This document shows, piece after piece, positions 26,631 through 35,937 of a DNA stretch of 64,000 bases (positions are counted from its first letter, which is position 1; every line of letters starts with the position of its first letter). The notes under the pieces were generated by a model. The model made no database searches and was not told where the DNA came from. It saw only the letters and a program-made list of their open reading frames with translations. A program made the position numbers and the translations under genes. The DNA is from Bacteroidales bacterium (GTDB lineage Bacteria > Bacteroidota > Bacteroidia > Bacteroidales > UBA12077), in NCBI GenBank assembly GCA_028282785.1, contig JANQHE010000021.1:186001-250000 (forward strand), in the 5' to 3' direction.

Positions 26631-28166
26631 ATGTTACATTTATTCAAATATCCTAAACTATTTATAATTTTTCTGTTTACGGTTCCGGTTATCGAATGTA
26701 ATTCTCAATCAGACGCAAAACAGGTAGAAGTTTGTATTAATAGGGAACCTGTTGTTGCGGGAACATTTTATCCGGAAAACCCTGCAGCTTTGAAAGTTCA
26801 GCTGGAATCATTATTTGCACAAGCTTCTAAGGTTAAAACGTATGATCATATTTTGGCAATTATTGCCCCGCATGCAGGTTATGTTTATTCCGGCAAAGTT
26901 GCAGCTTCTGCTTACAACCAGATAGATGCCGATAAAGAATATGAAAATATTTTCGTGATAGCATCAAGTCATCGTACGCTTTTTAAGGGAGCTTCAATTT
27001 ATAATCAGGGAGATTATGTTACTCCTTTGGGAAAGGTAAAAGTTAATCGGGATTTAGCCAATAAATTAATTGAAGAAAATAAAATATTTAGTTTTAACCC
27101 GGAAGCACATTCTGCCGAACATAGTTTGGAGGTTCAGTTGCCGTTTTTGCAATATAAAATGAGAAAGGATTTTCAGATAGTGCCTATTGTAACCGGAACA
27201 CAGACTTTAGGAGAAGTAAAACAGATTGCAAAAGTGTTGGAACCTTACTTTAATGAACGAAATCTCTTTGTAATAAGTACAGATTTTTCACATTATCCTG
27301 ATTATGAAAATGCGATATTAGCTGATAAAAAGACAGGTGAAGCCATATTATCAAATTTAGCAAATAGGCTAATTGATGCAATTAATGAAAATGCATCCGC
27401 GAATATTGAGAATTTGGTTACAAGTATGTGTGGATGGCCAGCAGTTTTAACTTTATTAAATATTACGGAGAAAGACCGATCCTTAGAAATTATTCCTGTA
27501 GTGTATCAGAATTCTGGTGATGCTCTGGGAGATAAAAGCAGAGTAGTTGGTTATCATGCTATTGTTTTTGCTAAGAAAAAATTATCAAATATGTCAGAGA
27601 ATCAGTTTATCTTAACTATTGATGAAAAGGAAGAGCTTTTAAAAATCGCCAGACAAACGATTAATGAATATCTAACTTCCGGGAAATATCCAAAAATTGA
27701 TCAATCAGTAATAACACCTGCTATGGAATCCAGATGTGGAGCATTTGTTAGTCTTCATAAAGAAGGAGCTTTAAGAGGTTGCATTGGGCGTTTTGTTGCC
27801 GATGTACCGCTATACGAAATTATACAAAGAATGGCCATTGCTGCTGCTACTGAGGATCATAGGTTCCCTGTTGTGGAAATGGATGAAATGAATAATATAG
27901 ATTTGGAAATATCTGTTTTAACTCCTTTAAAGAAAATTGAATCAATCGATGAGATCGAAATGGGAAAGCATGGAATTTATATTAAAAAAGGTTTTGCTAC
28001 AGGTACTTTTTTACCGAAAGTTGCTTTACAAACCGGCTGGACCAAAGAAGAATTTTTGGGATATTGCGCGAGAAATAAAGTGGGAATAGGTTGGGAAGGT
28101 TGGAAAGAGGCAGATATTTATACTTACGAAGCTTTGGTTTTTGATGAGGAAGACATAAAAAAATAA
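26631..28166 (+). CDS. amrB: AmmeMemoRadiSam system B-A fusion (Memo-like plus AMMECR1), probably exported
   Basis: 511 residues. A hydrophobic N-terminus (about 10-21) ends near Cys23 (VIECNS), an export signal or poor lipobox. The Memo-like domain (about 36-315) carries His81 (APHAGYVYSG), His114 (SSHRTLFKG), STDFSHY and Cys267 (SMCGWPAV), matching the putative metal-site residues of Memo proteins. The AMMECR1 domain (about 325-511) has LRGCIGRF at 381-388. These are components B and A of the AmmeMemoRadiSam system, whose reaction is unknown. First gene of a four-gene plus-strand run; the system's radical SAM enzyme is the last. The fusion is seen directly; export is inferred from the N-terminus. 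Confidence 0.93.
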   Translation: MLHLFKYPKLFIIFLFTVPVIECNSQSDAKQVEVCINREPVVAGTFYPENPAALKVQLESLFAQASKVKTYDHILAIIAPHAGYVYSGKVAASAYNQIDADKEYENIFVIASSHRTLFKGASIYNQGDYVTPLGKVKVNRDLANKLIEENKIFSFNPEAHSAEHSLEVQLPFLQYKMRKDFQIVPIVTGTQTLGEVKQIAKVLEPYFNERNLFVISTDFSHYPDYENAILADKKTGEAILSNLANRLIDAINENASANIENLVTSMCGWPAVLTLLNITEKDRSLEIIPVVYQNSGDALGDKSRVVGYHAIVFAKKKLSNMSENQFILTIDEKEELLKIARQTINEYLTSGKYPKIDQSVITPAMESRCGAFVSLHKEGALRGCIGRFVADVPLYEIIQRMAIAAATEDHRFPVVEMDEMNNIDLEISVLTPLKKIESIDEIEMGKHGIYIKKGFATGTFLPKVALQTGWTKEEFLGYCARNKVGIGWEGWKEADIYTYEALVFDEEDIKK

Positions 28167-28170
28167 TTAT

Positions 28171-28500
28171 ATGAGTACATACGGATTTTTACCAGTTACT
28201 GTAATTTGTTTAATAATATATTTTTCAAGCTACTTTTTAACAAAAACAAGATACCTAAAGTTTACCAAGCATCGTCGTATCTGGAATTTAATTTTGCTTG
28301 TTTCTTTTTTAGTTGCCGGTTCAATAGGAATATTTATGTCTTTTGTCTACAGTTTTGAATTAAATATTGATATACCATACTTTTTACTGCAACTGCATGT
28401 AGGAGTAGGAATAGTATGGTTTATAATAGCTTTTTTTCATTTTTTATGGCATCTTACCTACTTCAAAAAGGCAATTAAAATTATTTTTTCTAAAAGGTAG
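28171..28500 (+). CDS. Small three-helix membrane protein with spaced histidines
   Basis: 109 residues with membrane helices at about 6-23, 38-60 and 70-94. Histidines at 34, 76, 90 and 94; His76 and His90 are 14 residues apart along the last helix, a spacing known from haem-binding helices of b-type cytochromes. It vaguely recalls DUF4405-like proteins, but I cannot assign a family. It begins 4 bp after the B-A fusion and ends 2 bp before the next gene, so it belongs to the operon. A redox role is inference. Confidence 0.8.
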   Translation: MSTYGFLPVTVICLIIYFSSYFLTKTRYLKFTKHRRIWNLILLVSFLVAGSIGIFMSFVYSFELNIDIPYFLLQLHVGVGIVWFIIAFFHFLWHLTYFKKAIKIIFSKR

Positions 28501-28502
28501 GT

Positions 28503-30632
28503 ATGACAAGGAATTATCAGATAAAACTAGTAAAGCCTGGCATTATATTACTGGGTTTTATTGCAATTGCCACCCAGATTATTTTACTACGAGAGTTTTT
28601 AACATTATTTAATGGAAATGAGCTGGTTATAGGAATCATTCTGGCAAACTGGATGTTGCTGACAGGTTTTGGAGCTTATTTAGGGAAATTTATTGGGAAT
28701 AAAGGAAATAGGACTCAATGGATTTTAACTTTACTGGGTATTTTAGCATTTGTTCCAATTGTTACTGTTTTGATTTTACATGTTGCATGGTATTCTCTGT
28801 TTCTTCCAGGTGTGATGGCAGGTATATTACATGTTTTTTATTATTCTTTAATCATTCTTTTTCCATTTTGCGTTATTTCAGGGATATTATTTACTCTATT
28901 TGCTCAAGAAGAATCTGTGATAACAAATAAGAACAGGATCGGAGATGTTTATGCCTGGGAATCTCTTGGAAGTATAATAGGAGGAATAATTATCAATTTT
29001 ATTTTAATCCGGATTTCAACAACATTCCAAAGTTTATATATAGTTATGGTTGTTGTTGTGATGGTTACAGTTTATTTAGGTATTAGAAATAGTAAATATC
29101 TTAAATCAGGATTAATAATTATTGCATCCTTCATTTTTAGTTATTTTTTCATGAGCAAAGATCTGGATAAGAAAGTTCGTGAAATGGCATTTCCTTCTCA
29201 GAAGTTAACATATATGAGTGATTCTCCGTTCGGAATTTTTGCAATTACGGAGCAAGAGGATCAACTTAATTATTACGAGAATAATATACTTATGGCTTCT
29301 TCAGGAGATATTATAAGTAAAGAAGAATCAGTACATCTTGCAATGGTTCAGCATAAAGATCCTAAAACGGTCCTGGTATTGTCGGGACTTATTTCAGGTA
29401 TAATGGAGGAAGTAAGCGAATATGAAATTAAGCATGTTGATTATGTTGATATTAACCCTGAAGTATTTAATATAGCAAAACATACTTTAAATCCGGAACG
29501 ATATCAAACACTTAACTTAATTGAATGTGATCCTGTTAGATTTTTAAGAAAAAATGATAACAAATATGATGTTGTATTAATAAATTTTCCCAAACCATCT
29601 ACAATTCAATTAAACCGATATTATACAAAAGAATTTTTTCAGTTGTTAAAAGAAAATCTCAATAAAGGTGCTGTAGTATCACTATCAATGCCATCGAGTG
29701 CTAATTATCTAAGTGATGAGGTGAAAAAACAATTATCAATAATATTTAAAACCTTAAACACGGAATTTAAAAATGTATTGATTCTTCCGGCAAGCGAGGA
29801 TTTTTTAATTGCATCTGATAATGATTTAACATATAAAATTACAGAAACCATAGAATATTTGAATATCCCAACAGAATATGTTAATTCATATTATTTCGAT
29901 GATTATTTATTAGAATCCAGAAGTAAGCAATTACATCGGCAAATTGATCACTCAACTCTTGTTAATCAGGATTTTAGTCCGGTATTTTATCAAAGTCAGA
30001 TACAATTATGGATGAGTTATTTCAATATCAGGTACTGGATACCGGCACTATTTATTTTACTATTTTCAGGATTCTTTTTTTTCAAAGCCGGTACAATTTA
30101 TAAGGGAGTTTTTGCTGCCGGATTTGCAGGAACAAGCATAGAAATTATTTTGCTTTTAGTATTCCAAGTAGTTTTTGGCTATGTATATGCAATGGTTGGT
30201 ATTTTTATAATGATTTTTATGGGAGGATTGGCATATGGCTCTTATTATCTTCCTAAATTTTTAAAAGAAATAGATTTACTTCGATTTAAATATCTACAAA
30301 TTGGCATTTCTGCTTTTGCTTTTTTATTACCAATTATCTTTATTTTGATTAAAAACATAGAAATTCCGGAAGTGATTTTATTTATCATTTTTGCTTTGTT
30401 GATTTTTGTAATATCGGTATTAACAGGAGCAGTTTTTTCAATTGCAAGCAAAATTTCACAAAAAGATTATGGTAGTATAGCTTCCAGGGCATATGGTTTA
30501 GATCTACTTGGGGCAGCAACCGGGGCTTTGATACTTACAATATATCTCATTCCTTTACTTGGATTTATATGGTCTGTATTAATAACGGGTTTTTTTAATT
30601 TAATTTTGGTAATGACTAGTAAATCCAAGTAA
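28503..30632 (+). CDS. Polytopic membrane protein with degenerate spermidine-synthase-like domain
   Basis: 709 residues. About six membrane helices (about 10-220) precede a Rossmann methyltransferase-like domain (about 225-480) and about six further helices (about 505-705). The middle domain aligns by eye with spermidine synthases: SGDIISKEESVHLAMVQH, VDYVDINPEVFNIAKHTL and YDVVLINFPKP. However, the glycine-rich GGGDGG loop reads SGLISG and the catalytic Asp of the DSSDP motif is replaced (NFPKP). Aminopropyl transfer is therefore unlikely. It sits between the AmmeMemo fusion and the radical SAM gene and may be the membrane partner of that system. Confidence 0.87.
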   Translation: MTRNYQIKLVKPGIILLGFIAIATQIILLREFLTLFNGNELVIGIILANWMLLTGFGAYLGKFIGNKGNRTQWILTLLGILAFVPIVTVLILHVAWYSLFLPGVMAGILHVFYYSLIILFPFCVISGILFTLFAQEESVITNKNRIGDVYAWESLGSIIGGIIINFILIRISTTFQSLYIVMVVVVMVTVYLGIRNSKYLKSGLIIIASFIFSYFFMSKDLDKKVREMAFPSQKLTYMSDSPFGIFAITEQEDQLNYYENNILMASSGDIISKEESVHLAMVQHKDPKTVLVLSGLISGIMEEVSEYEIKHVDYVDINPEVFNIAKHTLNPERYQTLNLIECDPVRFLRKNDNKYDVVLINFPKPSTIQLNRYYTKEFFQLLKENLNKGAVVSLSMPSSANYLSDEVKKQLSIIFKTLNTEFKNVLILPASEDFLIASDNDLTYKITETIEYLNIPTEYVNSYYFDDYLLESRSKQLHRQIDHSTLVNQDFSPVFYQSQIQLWMSYFNIRYWIPALFILLFSGFFFFKAGTIYKGVFAAGFAGTSIEIILLLVFQVVFGYVYAMVGIFIMIFMGGLAYGSYYLPKFLKEIDLLRFKYLQIGISAFAFLLPIIFILIKNIEIPEVILFIIFALLIFVISVLTGAVFSIASKISQKDYGSIASRAYGLDLLGAATGALILTIYLIPLLGFIWSVLITGFFNLILVMTSKSK

Positions 30633-30670
30633 TACAGAAACATATCCTGTATGTTAAACGTTATACTATT

Positions 30671-31804
30671 ATGGGTAAGAAAATTACTAAACGGGAATTT
30701 TTAAAGTGTGGATTTTTAGGAGCCTGTACTTGTACATTAGGTCTTGGTAAGGTGCATGCAATGTCAGACACTTTATCAAATAATGATTTATGGAAATGGA
30801 GTAAGCTTTCAAAACATTATATCGATACACCTAGAGGAGCAAAATGTTTGATTTGCCCAAACGAATGTACATTAAAAGAAGGAGAGGTTGGCGATTGCAG
30901 GTCAAGAGTTAACTATAAAGGTAAAATATACTCAATAGGTTATGGTAATCCTTGCTCACTGCACGTTGATCCAATTGAAAAAAAGCCATTATATCATTTT
31001 TTACCTGAAAGCAAAACGTTTTCTTTAGCAGTAGCTGGTTGTAATTTAGCATGTTTAAATTGCCAAAACTGGCAAATCTCACAGGTTGGTCCTGAAGAAA
31101 CCAGGAATTATGATTTAATGCCCCCTGAAGTTTACAAACAAGCAAAACACTATAGATGTAAATCAATCGCATATACTTATTCTGAACCTATTGCTTTTTA
31201 CGAATATTTCCTGGATTCTTCGAAAATAGCAAACGAAAACGGTATCAAAAATGTAATGGTTTCTGCAGGTTATATTAATGAAAAACCTTTAAGGGAGGTT
31301 GCCAAATATATTCATGCAGCCAATATTGATTTAAAAAGTTTTGATAATGATATTTACGCACGTTTAAATGCAGGCGAAGTTCAGCCAATTTTAGATACCT
31401 TAAAGATTTTGAAAGAAGAAGGCGTTTGGTTGGAAATTACTAATCTTATTGTTCCCGAATGGACCGATAATGTGGATATGATAAAACAAATGTGCAGTTG
31501 GTTATATAAAAATGGATTTAAAGATACTCCATTACATTTCAGTAGATTTACCCCAATGTATAAACTTACTCATTTACCTCATACGCCTATTTCTACCCTT
31601 AATAAGGCATATGAAATTGCTAAAAATACAGGATTAAATTATGTATATATAGGGAATGTTCCCGGATCAAATGCACAAAATACCTATTGTCCAGGTTGTA
31701 ACAAAATAGCCATTGAGCGAAAAGGTTATAAAATTATTCAATATAATATTATTAACGGAAAATGTAAGAGTTGCAATACTGCTGTAGCAGGAGTATGGAG
31801 CTGA
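30671..31804 (+). CDS. amrS: AmmeMemoRadiSam system radical SAM enzyme with Tat-like N-terminus
   Basis: 377 residues. The radical SAM cluster motif is C124-x3-C128-x2-C131 (GCNLACLNCQNW). Family-typical extra cysteines lie before it (C59, C62, C66, C76) and near the C-terminus (CPGC and CKSC). The first 30 residues read like an export signal: KKITKREFLK (a KR version of the twin-arginine motif), a hydrophobic stretch with LGAC at 16-19, and VHA-M at 28-31. Export of the folded Fe-S enzyme by Tat is therefore possible, though the KR pair is not the standard RR. Last gene of the run that begins with the Memo-AMMECR1 fusion, 38 bp after the previous gene. Confidence 0.94.
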   Translation: MGKKITKREFLKCGFLGACTCTLGLGKVHAMSDTLSNNDLWKWSKLSKHYIDTPRGAKCLICPNECTLKEGEVGDCRSRVNYKGKIYSIGYGNPCSLHVDPIEKKPLYHFLPESKTFSLAVAGCNLACLNCQNWQISQVGPEETRNYDLMPPEVYKQAKHYRCKSIAYTYSEPIAFYEYFLDSSKIANENGIKNVMVSAGYINEKPLREVAKYIHAANIDLKSFDNDIYARLNAGEVQPILDTLKILKEEGVWLEITNLIVPEWTDNVDMIKQMCSWLYKNGFKDTPLHFSRFTPMYKLTHLPHTPISTLNKAYEIAKNTGLNYVYIGNVPGSNAQNTYCPGCNKIAIERKGYKIIQYNIINGKCKSCNTAVAGVWS

Positions 31805-31807
31805 ATA

Positions 31808-32191
31808 TCATTTAAATAGAATCTTTGGAATAACAACTCCCAAAATTATTCCGGCTGCATTAGATAAATAATCGATCGGGTTGAAGGACCTACCCGGAAT
31901 ATACAGTTGAGCATATTCAATTAATCCGGATAGAATCAATGCTCCTGCTAAAAAATATATTAGGTACTTAACTTTAACATTCAAAAAATTCTCAGCTTTC
32001 CATAGTAAATATAAAATTGCCAAACTGAAATAAACTAAAAAATGTAAAATGTAATCTAAGCGAAAACTTTGTTCTTTAACATCAACTTTCATTTGTGGAC
32101 TATTGGGAGTTAAAGTAAAATATAGAATTATAGCTACCCAAAGCCAAAAGATAAAAGAAAATAGTTTCTTATTTTTCAATACGTATTCCAT
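31808..32191 (-). CDS. VanZ family membrane protein
   Basis: 127 residues with four membrane helices. The VanZ-like features are the first-helix YFTLTPNSPQ, the DYILHFLVYFSLAIL segment and the C-terminal YIPGRSFNPIDYLSNAAGIILG. VanZ in enterococci lowers teicoplanin susceptibility, but most family members have no known role. It is convergent with the radical SAM gene (3-bp gap). Confidence 0.9.
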   Translation of the reverse strand: MEYVLKNKKLFSFIFWLWVAIILYFTLTPNSPQMKVDVKEQSFRLDYILHFLVYFSLAILYLLWKAENFLNVKVKYLIYFLAGALILSGLIEYAQLYIPGRSFNPIDYLSNAAGIILGVVIPKILFK

Positions 32192-32268
32192 TCGAATTCA
32201 TTATATACTCTTTTTAAACGATAACAAGTTTTTTTTGTTTTGTGATTAATGCAACTTAACTATTAATT

Positions 32269-34485
32269 TTAGATAGATTTTACTTTTAGGCGAAGACTAT
32301 TTAGAACAACAGATACAGAACTGAAAGCCATTGCGCCGCCAGCAATCATAGGATTTAACATAAAACCATTTATTGGATATAAAACTCCTGCAGCAATGGG
32401 GATTGCAATAATATTATAAATAAAGGCCCAAAATAAATTTTCTTTTATAGTTTTAACAGTGGCTTTTGACAATTTGATTGACGATGTAATCTTATTCAAG
32501 TCTCCTTTCACCAATGTAATATCAGCACTTTCCATAGCAATATCAGTTCCCTGGCCTATTGCAATTCCAATATCAGCTTTTGAAAGGGCAGGAGAGTCGT
32601 TAATTCCATCACCAACCATCGTTACTTTTAAACCTTTGGATTGTAAATTACCAATATAATCTAACTTGTCTTTTGGTAAAACTTCTGCTTTGTAATAATT
32701 TATTCCAATTTTTGAAGCTATTGATTGAGCTGTCTTTTTATTATCACCGGTTAGCATATGAACTTCAATGTTCATTTTTTGAAGTCTCCTGATTGCTGTT
32801 GTTGAATTTTCTTTAATTTGATCTGAAATAGCTATAAGTGCTACTAAAGCTTTATTCCTGGCTATGAAAACCAATGTTTGTGCATAATCATCAAATTGAT
32901 CAAAGTATTGATGTTCTTCATCAATATCAATCTGATTTTCTTTCATCAATTGGTAATTTCCAATTAAATAATTGTTTTCATGTATAGTAGCTGAAACACC
33001 TAGTCCGGTTTGGCTTTTAAATTGTACAACATTTAAACCTGAGTTGGATAAATGATCAAGATATCTTACAATAGCTTCCGCAAGCGGATGTTCTGATCTT
33101 CTTTCAATTTTAAGTACATCTTCTAAAATTACATCACGCTTTACATCACTTTTTAACCAAACTATTTCAGATACTTCCGGTTGACCTTTAGTTATGGTGC
33201 CTGTTTTATCAACAACAACTACATCAATTTTTTTTGCAGTTTCAAGTGTTTCCGCATTTTTTATTAAAATTCCATTCTCGGCACCTTTACCAATTCCAAC
33301 CATTAACGCAGTTGGTGTTGCTAACCCTAATGCGCAGGGGCAAGCAATAATTAAAACAGTTACTAAAGTTACAAATGCATAAGTGATTTTGGGATCTGGG
33401 CCTAACAAATACCAAAGAACAGAACTAATTGCAGCCAAACTAATTACTATAGGAACGAAAACAGATGCAATTTTATCTGCAAGTTTTTGAACAGGAGCTT
33501 TGCTACCTTGTGCATTTTTTACCATTTCAATGATCTGAGAAAGCATCATGTGTTTTCCGACCTTTTCGGCTATCATATTAAAACTACCGGTTGTATTTAC
33601 AGTTGCTCCTATTACATAATCATTTTCTGTTTTTTCAACAGGAACAGGCTCGCCTGTTATCATACTTTCATCAATATAAGATGATCCATCAATTACTTTC
33701 CCATCAACAGGAACTTTCTCACCTGGCCGAATAATTAATATGTCTCCAATTTTTACATCGTCAATGGAGATTTCTTTTTCATTTTTGTTTTGTAATACTC
33801 TGGCTGTTTTAACTTTTAATCCCATTAACTTTTTAATGGAATCGGAAGTTTTTGACTTAGCCTTTTCTTCCAAATACCTGCCTAAGAGAATAAGTGCAAC
33901 AATAATTACTGCTGCTTCGAAATAAACATGTGGTTGAATTTTTTTTGCTAATAGAAATTCAGGAAAAATGGTATTAAATGTACTATATAAAAACGCAGTT
34001 CCTGTACTTAAAGCAACCAAGGTATCCATGTTGGTTGATTTGTGTTTGGCTTGCTTATAAGCAATTGTAAAAAAATCACGTCCGAACCAGCTTAATACCG
34101 GAACAGTCATAATAAGCATAATCCAGTTAGCATACGGGATATTAGGGAAAAACATAGAAATGATAAAAACAGGAAGTGCGAATAAAATGGAAAAGAATGC
34201 TTTTTCCCGAGCTTTCTTTAAAATAAATTTTTCCTTTTCTTGAATTTCGGAAACTTGTTCATCTTTCTGATCCACAATTAATTTATAGCCAATACTTTCA
34301 ACTGATTTTTCAAATTCTTTTTCAGAAATTACTTTTTCATCAAATTCAACTAGCACACTGGCTGAGGCAAAATTAACATGAGCAGATTTGACTCCATTAA
34401 GAGAAGAAAGCATAGATTCAACATTTTGAGCACAAACAGCACAACTCATCCCTTCAACCTTATATGTTTCTTTCCCGGAGTTCAT
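32269..34485 (-). CDS. copA: Copper-type P1B ATPase (heavy metal exporter)
   Basis: 738 residues. One N-terminal HMA domain with GMSCAVCAQ (C15, C18). Further parts: the TGEPVPVEK actuator loop, the membrane CPC motif [13 protein letters not shown] near residue 380, the phosphorylation site DKTGTITKG near 427, SEHPLAEAI with the HP dipeptide, and [13 protein letters not shown] plus the C-terminal helix residues (YN, MxxSS-like [18 protein letters not shown]) indicate Cu(I). It exports copper from the cytoplasm. It lies 5 bp downstream of a stand-alone HMA protein and is likely in one operon with it and the DUF302 protein. Confidence 0.95.
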   Translation of the reverse strand: MNSGKETYKVEGMSCAVCAQNVESMLSSLNGVKSAHVNFASASVLVEFDEKVISEKEFEKSVESIGYKLIVDQKDEQVSEIQEKEKFILKKAREKAFFSILFALPVFIISMFFPNIPYANWIMLIMTVPVLSWFGRDFFTIAYKQAKHKSTNMDTLVALSTGTAFLYSTFNTIFPEFLLAKKIQPHVYFEAAVIIVALILLGRYLEEKAKSKTSDSIKKLMGLKVKTARVLQNKNEKEISIDDVKIGDILIIRPGEKVPVDGKVIDGSSYIDESMITGEPVPVEKTENDYVIGATVNTTGSFNMIAEKVGKHMMLSQIIEMVKNAQGSKAPVQKLADKIASVFVPIVISLAAISSVLWYLLGPDPKITYAFVTLVTVLIIACPCALGLATPTALMVGIGKGAENGILIKNAETLETAKKIDVVVVDKTGTITKGQPEVSEIVWLKSDVKRDVILEDVLKIERRSEHPLAEAIVRYLDHLSNSGLNVVQFKSQTGLGVSATIHENNYLIGNYQLMKENQIDIDEEHQYFDQFDDYAQTLVFIARNKALVALIAISDQIKENSTTAIRRLQKMNIEVHMLTGDNKKTAQSIASKIGINYYKAEVLPKDKLDYIGNLQSKGLKVTMVGDGINDSPALSKADIGIAIGQGTDIAMESADITLVKGDLNKITSSIKLSKATVKTIKENLFWAFIYNIIAIPIAAGVLYPINGFMLNPMIAGGAMAFSSVSVVLNSLRLKVKSI

Positions 34486-34490
34486 AAAAA

Positions 34491-34715
34491 TTAATCTCTC
34501 AATCTTTCAATAGTATAACCGGCTTTTGTAACAACCTCCTGAACAGAATTTGTTATAGTTTCTTCATCTCCACCGGTTTCCACTTCTATAATTTTATCCA
34601 CTACATCAAGAAAAACTCTCCATGCATTAATATCATCGATAGCTTCCATCCCGGGTTTAATAGCATTAATGCAGCCGTTACATTTAAGGCTGGATTTAAA
34701 TCTTAATCGTTTCAT
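34491..34715 (-). CDS. Stand-alone heavy-metal-associated (HMA) domain protein
   Basis: 74 residues, one ferredoxin-like HMA fold. The metal site is [11 protein letters not shown] (CxxC), with the family ending [15 protein letters not shown]. Acts as a soluble copper-binding chaperone for the ATPase encoded immediately downstream, by analogy with CopZ. It is 4 bp downstream of the DUF302 gene. Confidence 0.88.
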   Translation of the reverse strand: MKRLRFKSSLKCNGCINAIKPGMEAIDDINAWRVFLDVVDKIIEVETGGDEETITNSVQEVVTKAGYTIERLRD

Positions 34716-34719
34716 ATTA

Positions 34720-35106
34720 TTAAAGCGAATTTATTACGCGTTCTAATTTAAGTCGAATGTTTCCTGCAATTTCTTCTAGTTGTGGATTACTTACAGCTTG
34801 CATTGAAGCTAACGGATCAACAGCAGAGATATCAGTTTTACCATTTTCGGATTCCTGAACAACGACATTGCATGGTAACATTAGTCCTATGTAAGGTTCG
34901 TTTGAAAGAGCTTTAAATGCATTGGGGGGATTACATGCACCAAGAATTTTGTATTTTTTGAAATCAACATCAATTTTTTCTTTTAGAGTCTTTTTAACAT
35001 CAATTTCTGTTAATATACCAAAACCTTCTGATTTTAGTTGCTCCGTAACTTTTTCAATCGCAGAATCAAAATCTAATGAAATTATTTTATTGAAATAGTA
35101 TGACAT
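34720..35106 (-). CDS. DUF302-domain protein
   Basis: 128 residues, one DUF302 domain: FDSAIEKVTEQLKSEGFGIL, ILGACNPPNAFKAL and IGLMLPCNVVVQE. There is no signal peptide. The family function is unknown, though it is often encoded with copper or sulfur genes. Cysteines in GACNP and LPCNV could take part in redox or metal chemistry. It is the first gene of the HMA/P-ATPase operon. Confidence 0.9.
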   Translation of the reverse strand: MSYYFNKIISLDFDSAIEKVTEQLKSEGFGILTEIDVKKTLKEKIDVDFKKYKILGACNPPNAFKALSNEPYIGLMLPCNVVVQESENGKTDISAVDPLASMQAVSNPQLEEIAGNIRLKLERVINSL

Positions 35107-35250
35107 GCTACCTCCCTTAATTAAAGAAAATCGGCTCCAAAAGCGTTAAAGAAAATGATTATGAGAAAAATTACCTTGTTATTAACCCTTGCTTCCGGAA
35201 CCGACTTGTCTTTAGTAAACAACTAAGTTACAAAATTGTTTACAATATTT

Positions 35251-35907
35251 CTAGTTATCACAATTATTTTTGCAACAACAGGCTAGCTTATTTGTTTTTA
35301 CTTTCTCAAAGGCTTCTTTCCCCTCGCTAAAAGTAAACCATGCTATACCTAAAGATCCTAATATGTCAATGTACCCAATTTTAAATATTTCGTATAATCC
35401 ACTTGATGCTAATAATACTATTGATAAATACAAACAAGATTTAGTACAGTTTGCATCAGCAATAATTGCATCGGATTTTAGTTTTTTACCTATCGATAGC
35501 TTATATCGCATCAGAAAAAACATGGTTAGAATTGATATTCCTGAGATTATTAATCCTGGAACAGTTGTTTCCGGTTTATTCTTTTCTATTAGAGTAAAAA
35601 CTGCTCCAGCCAGAATACCAAAAGTTAAAATATAAAATCCTGTTCCTGTAATTCTTAATGCCTGTCTTTCGAATTTATCCCGTTGCTCAACTTCGGAACT
35701 TTTCATCCGATAAACCATATGAGCAATTCCTATACCGGAAATAACTTCGACAAAACTATCGCTACCAAAACCCAAAAGTGAAAGAACTTCGTCATCTATT
35801 CCAAAATATACTGATATTAATCCTTCAATCACATTATAAATTATAGTTATAATGCTTAGCACAAACGCAGTATTTAGGAACTTAAGATGGTTCATTATAA
35901 AAGACAC
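35251..35907 (-). CDS. CDF-like cation transporter, membrane domain only, Cys-rich tail
   Basis: 218 residues with about six membrane helices. The helix-2 motif GFGSDSFVEVISG and the helix-5 stretch SDAIIADANCTKSCLYLS match cation diffusion facilitators. The usual C-terminal cytoplasmic domain is absent; the protein instead ends in KLACCCKNNCDN, a likely metal-binding tail. An alternative start (MNHLKF) would remove four residues. It lies upstream of the copper operon on the same strand, separated by 144 bp. Probable role: efflux of a divalent or soft metal. Confidence 0.85.
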   Translation of the reverse strand: MSFIMNHLKFLNTAFVLSIITIIYNVIEGLISVYFGIDDEVLSLLGFGSDSFVEVISGIGIAHMVYRMKSSEVEQRDKFERQALRITGTGFYILTFGILAGAVFTLIEKNKPETTVPGLIISGISILTMFFLMRYKLSIGKKLKSDAIIADANCTKSCLYLSIVLLASSGLYEIFKIGYIDILGSLGIAWFTFSEGKEAFEKVKTNKLACCCKNNCDN

Positions 35908-35937
35908 AAATATCCTTTATTGTGCAAATGTAAACAA

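Noticed and set aside
35153-35226. Short frame (22 codons, MRKITLLLTLASG...) in the gap before the DUF302 gene
   Set aside because: It begins like a signal peptide but stops after 22 codons and has no support; possibly a remnant or chance frame.
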